The notes below the pieces were generated by a model, which saw only the letters and a list, made by a program, of their open reading frames with translations, was not told the origin of the DNA and did not search any database. From contig JAEDLK010000003.1 of assembly GCA_016295355.1 (NCBI GenBank), positions 1-64,000 on the forward strand: DNA of 64,000 nucleotides, read 5' to 3'. Position 1 is the stretch's first letter. The number at the start of each line of letters is the position of its first letter. Origin of the DNA: Clostridiaceae bacterium (lineage in GTDB: Bacteria; Bacillota; Clostridia; Oscillospirales; Acutalibacteraceae). Positions 1 to 8,312 of this stretch are shown one piece after another. A program made the translations under genes and the position numbers.

Positions 1-41
1 AAACCACCGTCAAGATCCAGCATCACTCTGTCTTCAGCCAT
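1..41 (-). CDS. 5' end of an unidentified gene, possibly dnaB (partial)
   Basis: An ATG (complement of 39-41) lies 3 bp after the rplI stop and is preceded by a CAGGAG ribosome binding site inside the end of rplI. Only 13 codons are visible before the window edge (MAEDRVMLDLDGG), too few to identify a family. In many Firmicutes the gene after rplI is the replicative helicase dnaB, so that is the guess from synteny only. The tight spacing says it is translated from the same message as rplI. Confidence 0.4.
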   Translation of the reverse strand, partial: MAEDRVMLDLDGG

Positions 42-44
42 GTT

Positions 45-488
45 CTACTCCTGCTCTACAACAATCTTAACGGTAGCACTGATACCGGTATACAGTCGAA
101 TTTCTGCCGTATATTCGCCGAAGGTTTTAATGTCCGGCACGCTCATTTTTTTACGGTCAATCGTCGCCGATAAACTCTTTTGAATCTCAGCGGCGATTTC
201 CTTGGAGGTAACCGCACCGAACAGCTTGCCGGAAGCACCGCCCTTAGCCTTAACCGTCACGGTAGCGCCGTTCAGCTTTTTAGCCAACGCCTCGGCGGCC
301 GCCTGTTCTTCCTGACGGTGATGCTCTTTAGACGACTCTCTGTTTTTCAATTCCGACAAAGCGGCGGCATTGGCCTCAATCGCTAAATTCTTGGGAAACA
401 AAAAATTACGGGCATATCCATCGGAAACATTGACGAGCTCCCCCTGCTTCCCGTGACCCTTCACATCCTGTGTCAAGACAACTTTCAT
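45..488 (-). CDS. rplI: 50S ribosomal protein L9
   Basis: Binds 23S rRNA near the L1 stalk base. The 147-residue product has the N-terminal domain ([17 protein letters not shown], then [11 protein letters not shown]), a long connecting helix at about residues 45-75, and the C-terminal domain with [13 protein letters not shown]. Length matches the family (about 148). The start at 488 was chosen because the L9 sequence begins there and an AAAGGA site lies about 9 bp upstream; the frame stays open 14 codons further with no conservation. The gene sits 49 bp after RNase J and just before a likely dnaB, so it is probably co-transcribed with both. Confidence 0.97.
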   Translation of the reverse strand: MKVVLTQDVKGHGKQGELVNVSDGYARNFLFPKNLAIEANAAALSELKNRESSKEHHRQEEQAAAEALAKKLNGATVTVKAKGGASGKLFGAVTSKEIAAEIQKSLSATIDRKKMSVPDIKTFGEYTAEIRLYTGISATVKIVVEQE

Positions 489-537
489 TGATTTCACATT
501 CCTTTCCCTTAAAAGACAATAGCCGTGCAAAACGACT

Positions 538-2598
538 TTATGCTTCCATAATAATCGGCAAAATCATGGGACTGCGACCCGTCTTGGCCGTGATAAACCG
601 TGACAAGCCGTCACGCAGTCTGATTTTGATAGTCGTCCAATCCTTGATACCGTCCACATAGCATTTTTCCAAAATATCGCAGGCCGTCTCATTGAGTGTG
701 TCCATCAGTTCTTCGGATTCTTTCACATACACAAAGCCTCTGGACACCACCTGCGGTCCGGCAATGATTTCACCGGAAGCGGTTTCCATGGTGAAGGCTA
801 CCACAATGATGCCGTCCTCGGCCAAATGAATGCGGTCACGCAACACAATGCTACCGACATCACCCACGCCCAGACCATCCACCAGCACACGGCCGGCCGT
901 CACAGTATCCACGATTTTTACCTGCTTTTGTGTCAGTTCAATCACACTGCCGTTCTCGGCAATCACAATATGATCCTTGGCAACGCCCATTTGACGAGCC
1001 AATCCGGCATGGCGCTCCAAATGCTTTTGCTCACCGTGCACCGGGATAAAAAAGTTTGGTTTTACAAAGCTCATCATCAGCTTTTGCTCTTCCTGACAGG
1101 CATGGCCGGACACATGAACATCGTACATCTTTTCATAGACCACATTTGCACCCCGGCGCATCAGCTCATTAACCACCTTGCCAACCGTTTTCTCGTTACC
1201 GGGAATTGGGGTGGCCGAAATAATAATCATATCGCCCGGCAAGAGTTCAACCTGCCGATGGGCATTAAAGGCAATACGATGCAAGGCTGAAAGGGGTTCA
1301 CCCTGGCTGCCGGTCGTGACAATCACCAATTGCTCCGGCGTATAACGCTTGATGGTTTCCATATCCACCAACACATTTTCCGGCAAATGCAAATAGCCCA
1401 TCTCGGCAGCAATATTCACGACATTGACCATACTCCGACCGGACACTGCCACCTTGCGGCCACATTTCACAGCCTCATCAATGATTTGCTGAATGCGGTG
1501 AATGTTTGAGGAAAAGGTGGCTACGATGATTCGATGGCCCTCGGCCTTTTTGAACAAATTGGAAAACGACTCCCCCACAATGCGTTCCGAGGCAGAAAAG
1601 CCGGGGCGCTCGGCATTGGTTGAATCCGACAAGAGCGCCAACACGCCCTTGCGTCCGTATTCCGAAAAACGGGCTATATCAATCACGTTATCATCAATCG
1701 GCGTGGTGTCAATTTTGAAGTCACCGGTTTGAATCACCGTGCCGGCCCGACAGGTAATGGCAAAGGATACGGCATCCGGGATGGAGTGGTTAACATGAAT
1801 CGCCTCCACCGAGAATTTGCCGAGTTCCACCTTATCGCCCGGTTTAATGACATGGAGTTGGGCATCGGACAACAAGTTGTGCTCCTTCAGTTTTCCCTCA
1901 ACCAAGCCCAAGGTAAGGCGTGTGCCGTAAATCGGCACATTAAAATTTTTCAGCAAATACGGAATGGCACCGATGTGATCCTCGTGCCCATGGGTCAACA
2001 ACAAACCCTTCACCTGTTCCTTATGCTCCAGCACATAGGTGAAATCGGGAATTACAATATCAATACCCGGCGTATCTTCATCCGGAAAGCTCATACCGCA
2101 ATCCACCAAAATCATATCGCCGTCATACTCATACAGCGTAATGTTTTTGCCGATTTCGCCCAAACCGCCCAACGGAATAATACGAATCGGCTTTTTGGCA
2201 GACTCACGGCGATTGTGGGTGCTGCGTTTCTGCTCGGATGACCGAGCGATAATATAAGTGTCTTTCGGTTCATGTGCCGCCCGATTAGATGAGGCAGCCG
2301 GACGACCGAGACGACCTTTGGGAGAAGTTTGAGCAGCAGGCGAGGACGGTCGTTTCAAATCAGTATCAGCCGACAAGACGGTTTCATTTTTATTGGCTTT
2401 ACGGGAACGGCCGGAACCGGTATTCTGACCATTCCGATTCACAGACCCCTGTTCTGTATTTCGAGCCGGGCGACCTTTAGCATGGGTCGTTGTTTTAGAT
2501 GTTTCACCCGGCCTTGTATCACGCATGAGCGTATAGATCGATGACTTCGACCCGGGACGGCGTTGTTCCTTTGTCTGCGCCGCATTTTTTTCAATCAT
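538..2598 (-). CDS. rnjA: Ribonuclease J (metallo-beta-lactamase/beta-CASP RNase)
   Basis: Endoribonuclease and 5'-3' exoribonuclease for mRNA decay and rRNA maturation in bacteria without RNase E. The product has 686 residues; typical RNase J has about 550-560. The catalytic core starts near residue 137 ([15 protein letters not shown]) and carries the zinc motif HGHEDH at 203-208, a beta-CASP domain in the middle and the C-terminal '[16 protein letters not shown]' region. Residues 1-136 are a basic, Ser/Thr/Arg/Asn-rich and probably disordered extension. An AGGAGG site lies just upstream of the start. Whether it is the J1 or J2 paralogue cannot be decided here. It is followed by rplI in the same orientation. 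Confidence 0.95.
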   Translation of the reverse strand: MIEKNAAQTKEQRRPGSKSSIYTLMRDTRPGETSKTTTHAKGRPARNTEQGSVNRNGQNTGSGRSRKANKNETVLSADTDLKRPSSPAAQTSPKGRLGRPAASSNRAAHEPKDTYIIARSSEQKRSTHNRRESAKKPIRIIPLGGLGEIGKNITLYEYDGDMILVDCGMSFPDEDTPGIDIVIPDFTYVLEHKEQVKGLLLTHGHEDHIGAIPYLLKNFNVPIYGTRLTLGLVEGKLKEHNLLSDAQLHVIKPGDKVELGKFSVEAIHVNHSIPDAVSFAITCRAGTVIQTGDFKIDTTPIDDNVIDIARFSEYGRKGVLALLSDSTNAERPGFSASERIVGESFSNLFKKAEGHRIIVATFSSNIHRIQQIIDEAVKCGRKVAVSGRSMVNVVNIAAEMGYLHLPENVLVDMETIKRYTPEQLVIVTTGSQGEPLSALHRIAFNAHRQVELLPGDMIIISATPIPGNEKTVGKVVNELMRRGANVVYEKMYDVHVSGHACQEEQKLMMSFVKPNFFIPVHGEQKHLERHAGLARQMGVAKDHIVIAENGSVIELTQKQVKIVDTVTAGRVLVDGLGVGDVGSIVLRDRIHLAEDGIIVVAFTMETASGEIIAGPQVVSRGFVYVKESEELMDTLNETACDILEKCYVDGIKDWTTIKIRLRDGLSRFITAKTGRSPMILPIIMEA

Positions 2599-2629
2599 TC
2601 AATTTCCTCCTGTAGTTTTAGCGTTTGCA

Positions 2630-2658
2630 AATATAAAATATCCGGCCGACTGTCGCAA
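2630..2658 (-). promoter_or_regulatory. Candidate sigma-A promoter of RNase J gene
   Basis: On the complement, TTGCGA (2653-2658) and TATATT (2630-2635) are separated by 17 bp. They lie about 30 bp upstream of the rnjA start. The match is moderate (4/6 and 5/6). A weaker pair further upstream near 2690 cannot be excluded. Confidence 0.45.
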
Positions 2659-2804
2659 GCCGTCCGCCGGACTTCCGTTATATAGTATTGGTCAATTTAT
2701 TGTATAATAAAACGACGGGAATGTCAAGTGTACCTCCCTCTTGATTATGGTTTATTTCCGCCCGTTTTATGCCGTATTTTATCCTTTTTTGCCAATCAAA
2801 ACAG

Positions 2805-2858
2805 AAACCGCCCCTACCCATTGCGGCCAAACGACCGGCAATAAGCAGGAAGCGGTTT
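2805..2858 (-). terminator. Possible terminator of the lipoprotein gene
   Basis: Downstream of the lipoprotein stop the complement can form a two-part hairpin. The outer arms are AAACCGC and GCGGTTT (2849-2858 with 2805-2814). The inner arms are ATTGC and GCAAT with a GGTC/GGCC stem (2820-2842). The following sequence, TCTGTTTTG, is only weakly T-rich, so this is tentative. Confidence 0.4.
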
Positions 2859-2880
2859 TTATTTGGCAAAACCTAAGGAA

Positions 2881-3333
2881 TCACTCGATAACAATCGGAT
2901 CCAAAGCGATTTCCACACGGGAGTCCCCGGCTGTGGATTTACGACAGATAACAAACTGCACTTCGCCGCCGGCTAAGGTGCTGAAAGCATCATGCTCGGT
3001 TCCGTGGGGGCCGTTAATAACAGCACCATAGTACTTGGCAATAGCCTGCCCGTCGCCTTCCTTGCAAACGGCAACCTTCTTGCCCTTGATGTCCTTGATG
3101 CTTTCCAGTGTAAGCCCGGAGCCCTTTTTAGCAACAACAACCAATTCTTCGTCGCCCACCAAAACCAGTTCCGAGGACTCGGTTTCATCATCGTCATCGG
3201 CGCCGGTTGTAACCGAAGCGGAAGGAGAGCTTGTCTTCTTGTCATCCTTTTTATCCGTTTCTTGAGCACCACCGCAAGCGCAACAAGCAAAAACAAGTAC
3301 CAACACCAATAAAATTGCTAATATCTTTTTCAT
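2881..3333 (-). CDS. Small lipoprotein with a partial solute-binding-protein-like segment
   Basis: A 150-residue secreted protein. A signal sequence (MKKILAILLVLVLVF) runs into a cysteine cluster ACCACGG that can serve as a lipobox, so it should be anchored in the outer face of the membrane. An acidic/Ser/Thr linker follows (residues about 25-52, with a run of four Asp). The folded part (about 55-150) contains KDIKGKKVAVCKEGDG and a later 'AFSTLAGGEVQFVI'. These resemble the hinge region of family-3 amino-acid-binding proteins, but the usual 230-residue two-lobed domain is not complete. No transporter genes are adjacent. It has its own promoter and lies alone between secF and RNase J. Function unknown. 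Confidence 0.75.
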   Translation of the reverse strand: MKKILAILLVLVLVFACCACGGAQETDKKDDKKTSSPSASVTTGADDDDETESSELVLVGDEELVVVAKKGSGLTLESIKDIKGKKVAVCKEGDGQAIAKYYGAVINGPHGTEHDAFSTLAGGEVQFVICRKSTAGDSRVEIALDPIVIE

Positions 3334-3353
3334 TTTATATTCACCTCATGGCC

Positions 3354-3382
3354 ATTATAAACAAAGACCCGGCAAAAATCAA
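3354..3382 (-). promoter_or_regulatory. Sigma-A promoter of the lipoprotein gene
   Basis: The complement reads TTGATT (3377-3382), a 17-bp spacer, then TATAAT (3354-3359). It lies about 20 bp upstream of the lipoprotein start, with a GAGGTG ribosome binding site in between. Confidence 0.8.
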
Positions 3383-3445
3383 CTGGTTTTTTGAATTCCC
3401 TCGGAAAAATTTTTCTCTTATACCCGACAGACCGTTCTTATAAAG

Positions 3446-3474
3446 AAAGACACCGGATGTCCACCGGTGTCTTT
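3446..3474 (-). terminator. Rho-independent terminator of secDF
   Basis: A perfect 11-bp stem (AAAGACACCGG with CCGGTGTCTTT) and a 7-nt loop, 9 bp after the secF stop, followed on the complement by TTCTTTATA. Confidence 0.9.
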
Positions 3475-3482
3475 TATGAGGT

Positions 3483-4439
3483 TTAAGCAGTCTTTTTGGC
3501 ATCCAGCTTGTTACGCCACAACACCCAAAGCGGTGCGGAAACGAACAAAGAAGACACACAGCCGGACAGCAGACCGAAGGCCATGGGAATAGCGAAGGTT
3601 CGCAGAGAAGCCAAACCGTACAGTTCGGCCACCACGATGATGGTTCCGACAGCCAGAACGGTGGTGGTGGTGGTTACAAGATTTCTAACCTTAACACGAT
3701 TTAGGCTCTTGTTGACGAGTTGAGCCGTAGTCAGTTGCGGTTCCAAACGCTTGAATTCACGCACGCTGTCGTAAACCACGATAGTGTCGTTCAAGGAATA
3801 ACCGAGAATGGTCAGCACAACGGCGATGTAGTTGGAGTCAACCTGTAAGCGGAAAATGACGCAGGTAAAGAAGGAAACCAAAACATCCAACATCAAGGCC
3901 GCCAAGGAGGTCAAACCGGCCGTAATACCGCCGATTTTACGGAAACGAATGCCAACATAGATGACCACCAAGATACCCGTGAGCAACACAGCCGCCAAGC
4001 TCTTTAAGAAGAAGACGCCTGCCAAGGAGGGGCTGACCGATGTAGAGGAATACAAGGTTACCTTGTTGTCGGCATACTTCTCTTGCAAAGCCTCAGTTAA
4101 GGATTCCATAGCAGCGGTATCTACTGATTCATTTTTTACCAATGAAACGGTCAGGGTATAGGCATCGGTCGCAATAGCCGAGCTTTTGGTAACGGTGGCA
4201 TCGGCCGACAGCTTTTCAGTCACCATAGTCTTAACCGCTTCGGTATCAATATCGGCCACACCGTTTGCATCGTCATAATGATAGTTATACGATATAACGG
4301 TGCCGCCCTTGAAGTTGATGTCCAACTTGACCCCGAACAAGCAGGCAATAACCACGCCGACCAAGATAACGGCGGCATAGCCAATCAAGACTTTTTTAAG
4401 ACCCTTGTTAAAATCAATCGTGAAGTTCTTTTTAGTCAT
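3483..4439 (-). CDS. secF: Protein translocase subunit SecF
   Basis: Membrane partner of SecD that uses the proton or sodium gradient to help the SecYEG channel pull preproteins out. The 318-residue product has the N-terminal membrane helix, the FKGG motif (DINFKGGTVISYNY at about 38-51), an external domain (about 55-135) and five further membrane helices. It has the SecF signature GYSLNDTIVVYDSVRE and LNRVKVRNLVTTTTT. Its start overlaps the end of secD by 8 bp, indicating translational coupling. A strong terminator follows. Confidence 0.96.
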   Translation of the reverse strand: MTKKNFTIDFNKGLKKVLIGYAAVILVGVVIACLFGVKLDINFKGGTVISYNYHYDDANGVADIDTEAVKTMVTEKLSADATVTKSSAIATDAYTLTVSLVKNESVDTAAMESLTEALQEKYADNKVTLYSSTSVSPSLAGVFFLKSLAAVLLTGILVVIYVGIRFRKIGGITAGLTSLAALMLDVLVSFFTCVIFRLQVDSNYIAVVLTILGYSLNDTIVVYDSVREFKRLEPQLTTAQLVNKSLNRVKVRNLVTTTTTVLAVGTIIVVAELYGLASLRTFAIPMAFGLLSGCVSSLFVSAPLWVLWRNKLDAKKTA

Positions 4440-5835
4440 TCTTCACACCTCCGTACAGCCAGGGCTTACGCAGACACTTAAACTGCGAGATACTCTTGTA
4501 CATCCACTTGGAGAAGAGCACACCCATAATCAGGTTGAAGATGACACCAACCAATAATGTATACCCGAATGAGTAAATCGAACCGGCAATGGAGGCACCG
4601 AAGATTAACGAGAACAGCTTGTTAATCAGCAGACCGGAAGTGCCGAACGAGCCCATCAGCACAAGTGCCACGATCACAATGGTAACGTTGCCGTCGATAA
4701 TAGCACTCAACGAGTTGGAAAAACCACTGCTGATAGCGCCGTCAATGGTCTTACCATTCTTAAATTCATCACGGATTCTCTCGGCAGCGATCACGTTACA
4801 GTCGACGCCGACGCCGATAGACAGGATGATACCGGCAATACCGGGCACTGTCAGTGTAAAACCGGAAGTGCCGGGGAAGTAACCCGAGATAGCAGCCACA
4901 GAACCGGCCAACTGTCCGAGTAGAGCGATAGAGGCCACAACACCGTGCAACCGATAGCGCAGAATCATCAGCAAACAAACCATGCCGAAAGCAATCGCAC
5001 CGGCTATGACCATGACATTAAGGGCATTGGCACCCAAGGTGGCCGAAACGATGGACAGCTTGCTGTCATCAACCGTTAAAGAGAACGGCAACGCACCGGC
5101 ATTGATCTTGTTGGCCAAATCCTGTGCGGTTTCGGCCGTAAACCCCGGATTGGTAATCATAGCATGACCGTCTGTAATGGGGTCGTTAACTGTTGGGGCA
5201 CTCAAAACATTGCCGTCCATGCTGATGGCAATAGAGCCATTTGAAGAGGCCAATTCAGTCGTTGTTTTGGCAAAAATATCCGCCGCCGTTTCATCAAGCT
5301 CTAAGTTGACAACATAGCCGCTATACTCGGAACCGTCCTTCATTTGGGTAGAAACATAGGAAGCAGTAGCCTTGGAAACATGCTTTCCTGTGAACAACAC
5401 TGCATTGGCATCGTAAGTAGAGCCCTTGCAAAAGGTCAATTCGGCAGTTTCACCCAAGCCAGCAACAGCCTGAGCCGGGTCGAAGGAATCATCGTCCGCC
5501 GCCCACGGGAAGCGAACGACAATCTGATTGTTCTCTTTGTCTGTATAAATCTCATAATCGGTGATACCCTGGTTTACCAGACGGGTATCAATAATGGCTT
5601 GAGCGGCCTCCATATCTTCATCCGAAATATCCGATTGTAGCAGATCGGGAGCAAAAACCGCTTCCACACCGCCCCGAATATCAATGCCCCATCGGATATC
5701 AGCAGCGCTCTTAATCTTGACATTACGAATATCGCCGTAATAGTCCTGCACGCCGAAAAAGGCCGTATAGGTCAGGAGAAGAATGAGTGCCAGAATCACA
5801 AAAAATGTGACTTTACTTGCACGCTTGTTCTTCAT
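4432..5835 (-). CDS. secD: Protein translocase subunit SecD
   Basis: Membrane component of the accessory Sec complex. The 467-residue product has an N-terminal membrane helix, the D1 motif WGIDIRGGVE (about residue 48), a large external domain, and five membrane helices near the C-terminus with SIGVGVDCNVIAAERIRDE. A TTG two codons upstream is in frame, but GGAGG (5844-5848) sits only 2 nt from it and 8 nt from the ATG at 5835, so the ATG is preferred. The gene has a consensus promoter and overlaps secF. Confidence 0.96.
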   Translation of the reverse strand: MKNKRASKVTFFVILALILLLTYTAFFGVQDYYGDIRNVKIKSAADIRWGIDIRGGVEAVFAPDLLQSDISDEDMEAAQAIIDTRLVNQGITDYEIYTDKENNQIVVRFPWAADDDSFDPAQAVAGLGETAELTFCKGSTYDANAVLFTGKHVSKATASYVSTQMKDGSEYSGYVVNLELDETAADIFAKTTTELASSNGSIAISMDGNVLSAPTVNDPITDGHAMITNPGFTAETAQDLANKINAGALPFSLTVDDSKLSIVSATLGANALNVMVIAGAIAFGMVCLLMILRYRLHGVVASIALLGQLAGSVAAISGYFPGTSGFTLTVPGIAGIILSIGVGVDCNVIAAERIRDEFKNGKTIDGAISSGFSNSLSAIIDGNVTIVIVALVLMGSFGTSGLLINKLFSLIFGASIAGSIYSFGYTLLVGVIFNLIMGVLFSKWMYKSISQFKCLRKPWLYGGVKND

Positions 5836-5871
5836 TGGCAAGTCCTCCGTTCCAAAAAATTAACATAAACA

Positions 5872-5900
5872 ATTATACATTTTTACCGACTAAATGTCAA
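5872..5900 (-). promoter_or_regulatory. Consensus sigma-A promoter of secDF
   Basis: The complement reads TTGACA (5895-5900), 17 bp, TATAAT (5872-5877): a perfect consensus promoter. It starts right at the stop codon of the upstream aminotransferase gene, so secDF can be expressed strongly and independently. Confidence 0.9.
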
Positions 5901-7199
5901 TCAATATTTAGCATTTTCGCCATTTTGCTCCAAGAGTTTCTCCAAAGCGGCATATTTTACGGCCGTGCAGAGAACCCGTGAAGCGCCGGCCACTTCCTCC
6001 ACGCTGGGATAAGACGGTGCAATACGAATGTTGCTGTCGTTTTCATCCAACTCATACGGATAGGTGGCTCCCACCTTGGTCAGAATCAAGCCGGCACCGG
6101 CACAAAGCTCTTCAACCCGTTTCGCGCAACCGTTCATGACATTCAGACTGATGAAATAACCGCCCTTCGGTTCGTTCCATTCGGCGATACCCAGACCGGT
6201 CAATTCTTTTTCAAGACACATCTGCACGGCGGCAAATTTGGGCCGCAGGATGGCGGCGTGCTTTCTCATGTGAGCCTTAACATCGGCCAGTGTGCGGAAC
6301 ATACGGGCGTGACGCAACTGATTCAGCTTATCCGGTCCAATGGTCTGGAATTTCATACGACCCTTCAGCATCTCGACATTGTTCGGGCTGGCCGCCTCGG
6401 CCGCCACACCAGCGCCCGGGAAGGTGATTTTAGACGTGGAGGTAAACATGATAGCCAGGTCCGGATTGCCGGCCTTAACGCACTCGTCATACAAATTTAA
6501 TAAAGCATCCCCGTCGTCATCATACAAATCGTGAATGGCGTAAGCATTATCCCACATCACACGGAAATCCTTGGCTGCCGGCTTTAAGCGAGCAATACGA
6601 CGAACAACGTTATCACTGTAGGTGATGCCCTCCGGATTGGAATACTTCGGCACACACCACATACCCTTGACCTTTTCATCCTTAACCAGTTCCTCAATCA
6701 CATCCATATCCGGCCCCTCAGGGGTGTTGCTAACCGGAATCATATGAATGCCAAAATACTCGGTGATGGCAAAGTGACGATCATATCCCGGCACCGGGCA
6801 GATGAAGGAAATTTCGCCCTGCTTCATCCAAGGCTCACTGCCAAAGCCGTGCGTCATGGCCTGCGAAATGGTATCAAACATCATATTCAGCGAGGAGTTG
6901 CCCCCCACAATGATTTGCTGAGCCGACACACCGAGAATCTGCGAAAACAGGTTTTTCAGTTCGGTCAAGCCGTCCAAACCGCCGTAATTGCGGCAATCAA
7001 TCCCGTCCTTATTCTTAAAGCCCATCGGTGTGGAGACCAATTCAAAAATATCCCGACTTAAATCCATTTGATCCGGTCCGGGCTTGCCCCGCGACATATC
7101 AAGTTGCAATCCCTGTGCCACCAAGCGTGCATAATCCTGCTTCACTGCCACAAAGGCATCCATTAACTCGCTTTGTGACATAGCCGTATATTCTGTCAT
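5901..7199 (-). CDS. Aminotransferase, aspartate aminotransferase type Ic (AspT-like)
   Basis: PLP-dependent transaminase, 432 residues. It resembles the PF12897 group (Corynebacterium AspT type) more than classical AspC. Visible marks are MSRGKPGPDQMDLS near the N-terminus, GGNSSLNMMFDTI (cofactor phosphate region), the Asp/Tyr pair in VMWDNAYAIHDL, and the Schiff-base lysine in FTSTSKITFPGAG. Aspartate/2-oxoglutarate is the likely substrate pair, but specificity cannot be read directly. The ATG at 7199 lies 8 nt from GGGAG; the ATG at 7205 is only 2 nt away. It has its own promoter and is followed by the secD promoter. Confidence 0.88.
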   Translation of the reverse strand: MTEYTAMSQSELMDAFVAVKQDYARLVAQGLQLDMSRGKPGPDQMDLSRDIFELVSTPMGFKNKDGIDCRNYGGLDGLTELKNLFSQILGVSAQQIIVGGNSSLNMMFDTISQAMTHGFGSEPWMKQGEISFICPVPGYDRHFAITEYFGIHMIPVSNTPEGPDMDVIEELVKDEKVKGMWCVPKYSNPEGITYSDNVVRRIARLKPAAKDFRVMWDNAYAIHDLYDDDGDALLNLYDECVKAGNPDLAIMFTSTSKITFPGAGVAAEAASPNNVEMLKGRMKFQTIGPDKLNQLRHARMFRTLADVKAHMRKHAAILRPKFAAVQMCLEKELTGLGIAEWNEPKGGYFISLNVMNGCAKRVEELCAGAGLILTKVGATYPYELDENDSNIRIAPSYPSVEEVAGASRVLCTAVKYAALEKLLEQNGENAKY

Positions 7200-7245
7200 T
7201 GTCATTTCTCCCTTTTGTCAATATAACATCATAACATAATATATC

Positions 7246-7274
7246 ATTATACCGCTTTCAGCCCCATTTTTCAA
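7246..7274 (-). promoter_or_regulatory. Sigma-A promoter of the aminotransferase gene
   Basis: The complement reads TTGAAA (7269-7274), 17 bp, TATAAT (7246-7251), about 45 bp upstream of the aminotransferase start and just after the stop of the serine hydrolase gene. Confidence 0.8.
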
Positions 7275-7278
7275 GCAC

Positions 7279-8307
7279 TTACGCAAAAAATCGGTTTGCC
7301 TTCATATCCTCCTTGATAGCGGCGTGCAAACGCTCGCGGCCGTGCATGACCACACCGTACTTGTCAAAACCGAACTTACGCGTGACACTCGCCGTCATAT
7401 CCGAAAGAACGATCACCGAAAAGCCGGTGGCCCGATCCAAAAATACCGATTGTCCCGTATGACCGCAGTGACCGATAGCGCCCACGGGGAACAAGCCGCC
7501 CGTTTGCTTATAGCATTCATCCACCAGCGTAAAGCCGAGTCCCCTGGATTCACTCATGCCCGGCGTGTAATTCCTGACGGCCTCAAGGAACATCTTCTCG
7601 CTAAACAGCGGATGACCGTTTTCACGCAACATCTTAACAAAACGGCTCATATCATCCATATGGCTGAACAGACCGGCGTTACCGGCCACACCGCCCAAAT
7701 AGCGGCAGTTGTAATCGTTAACCTTACCACGATCAGCCTCATCCTGATTGCTGTTGACAATGGCTCCCCCCTTCGGCAGAAAAACACTGTCATTCATACC
7801 CAAAGGGGTGGCGACCTTTTCCTTAAACAGCACATTCAGCGGTGCGCCGTATACCTTTTCCAACAGCTTGCCCAGCAGAATAAAGCCGGGACAGCTATAA
7901 AGCACATCACTGCCGACCGGAATATCGCAGGGAATATGCAAAATCTTGCCGGCCACATCGGCCGGATCCCCCTCGCACAGCGATTTGTGGCCGTAACCGA
8001 TGGTATGGGTCAACAAATGCCGAATCGTCCAAGCTTCCTTATCCGGCGGACAGTCAAAGTACCGACTGACGGGATCCTCTAAATGAATCAGTCCCTTATC
8101 CAGGGCAATCAAGGCCAACGAGGTTGTCACCACCATTTTGGTTACCGACGCTATATCAAACAAGGTATGGCTGTCCAGTTGACCGTCGGGCGACACAAAT
8201 TGTTCGTATAAAATTTCATCATTGTGTTCCATCCGAATAGCCAAATGGGACACCGACTGTTCCTTGATCATTTCCATAATGGTTGTTTGCAAATGTACCA
8301 TGTTCAT
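7279..8307 (-). CDS. Serine hydrolase, beta-lactamase/class C esterase family
   Basis: A 342-residue member of the PF00144 family (penicillin-binding/esterase type). It has the nucleophile motif SxxK (S54-V-T-K57), a Tyr motif in LYSCPGF (YSC rather than the usual YxN), the family signature IRHLLTHTIGYG, and a late GHTG that fits the HxG motif. No signal peptide or membrane helix is visible, so it should be cytoplasmic, which argues against a role as a resistance beta-lactamase. An in-frame GTG at 8316 overlaps the AGGAG site; the ATG at 8307 is 8 nt from it and was chosen. It directly follows the GH13 gene, so it may act on a sugar ester or related compound; this is inference. Confidence 0.85.
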   Translation of the reverse strand: MNMVHLQTTIMEMIKEQSVSHLAIRMEHNDEILYEQFVSPDGQLDSHTLFDIASVTKMVVTTSLALIALDKGLIHLEDPVSRYFDCPPDKEAWTIRHLLTHTIGYGHKSLCEGDPADVAGKILHIPCDIPVGSDVLYSCPGFILLGKLLEKVYGAPLNVLFKEKVATPLGMNDSVFLPKGGAIVNSNQDEADRGKVNDYNCRYLGGVAGNAGLFSHMDDMSRFVKMLRENGHPLFSEKMFLEAVRNYTPGMSESRGLGFTLVDECYKQTGGLFPVGAIGHCGHTGQSVFLDRATGFSVIVLSDMTASVTRKFGFDKYGVVMHGRERLHAAIKEDMKANRFFA

Positions 8308-8312
8308 ATGAA

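Noticed and set aside
2678-2869. 63-codon frame between RNase J and the lipoprotein gene
   Set aside because: It overlaps the probable terminator and lacks an initiation site.
7324-8082. 252-codon plus-strand open frame opposite the serine hydrolase
   Set aside because: Low-complexity composition and no initiation site; the minus-strand gene has clear SxxK and HxG motifs.
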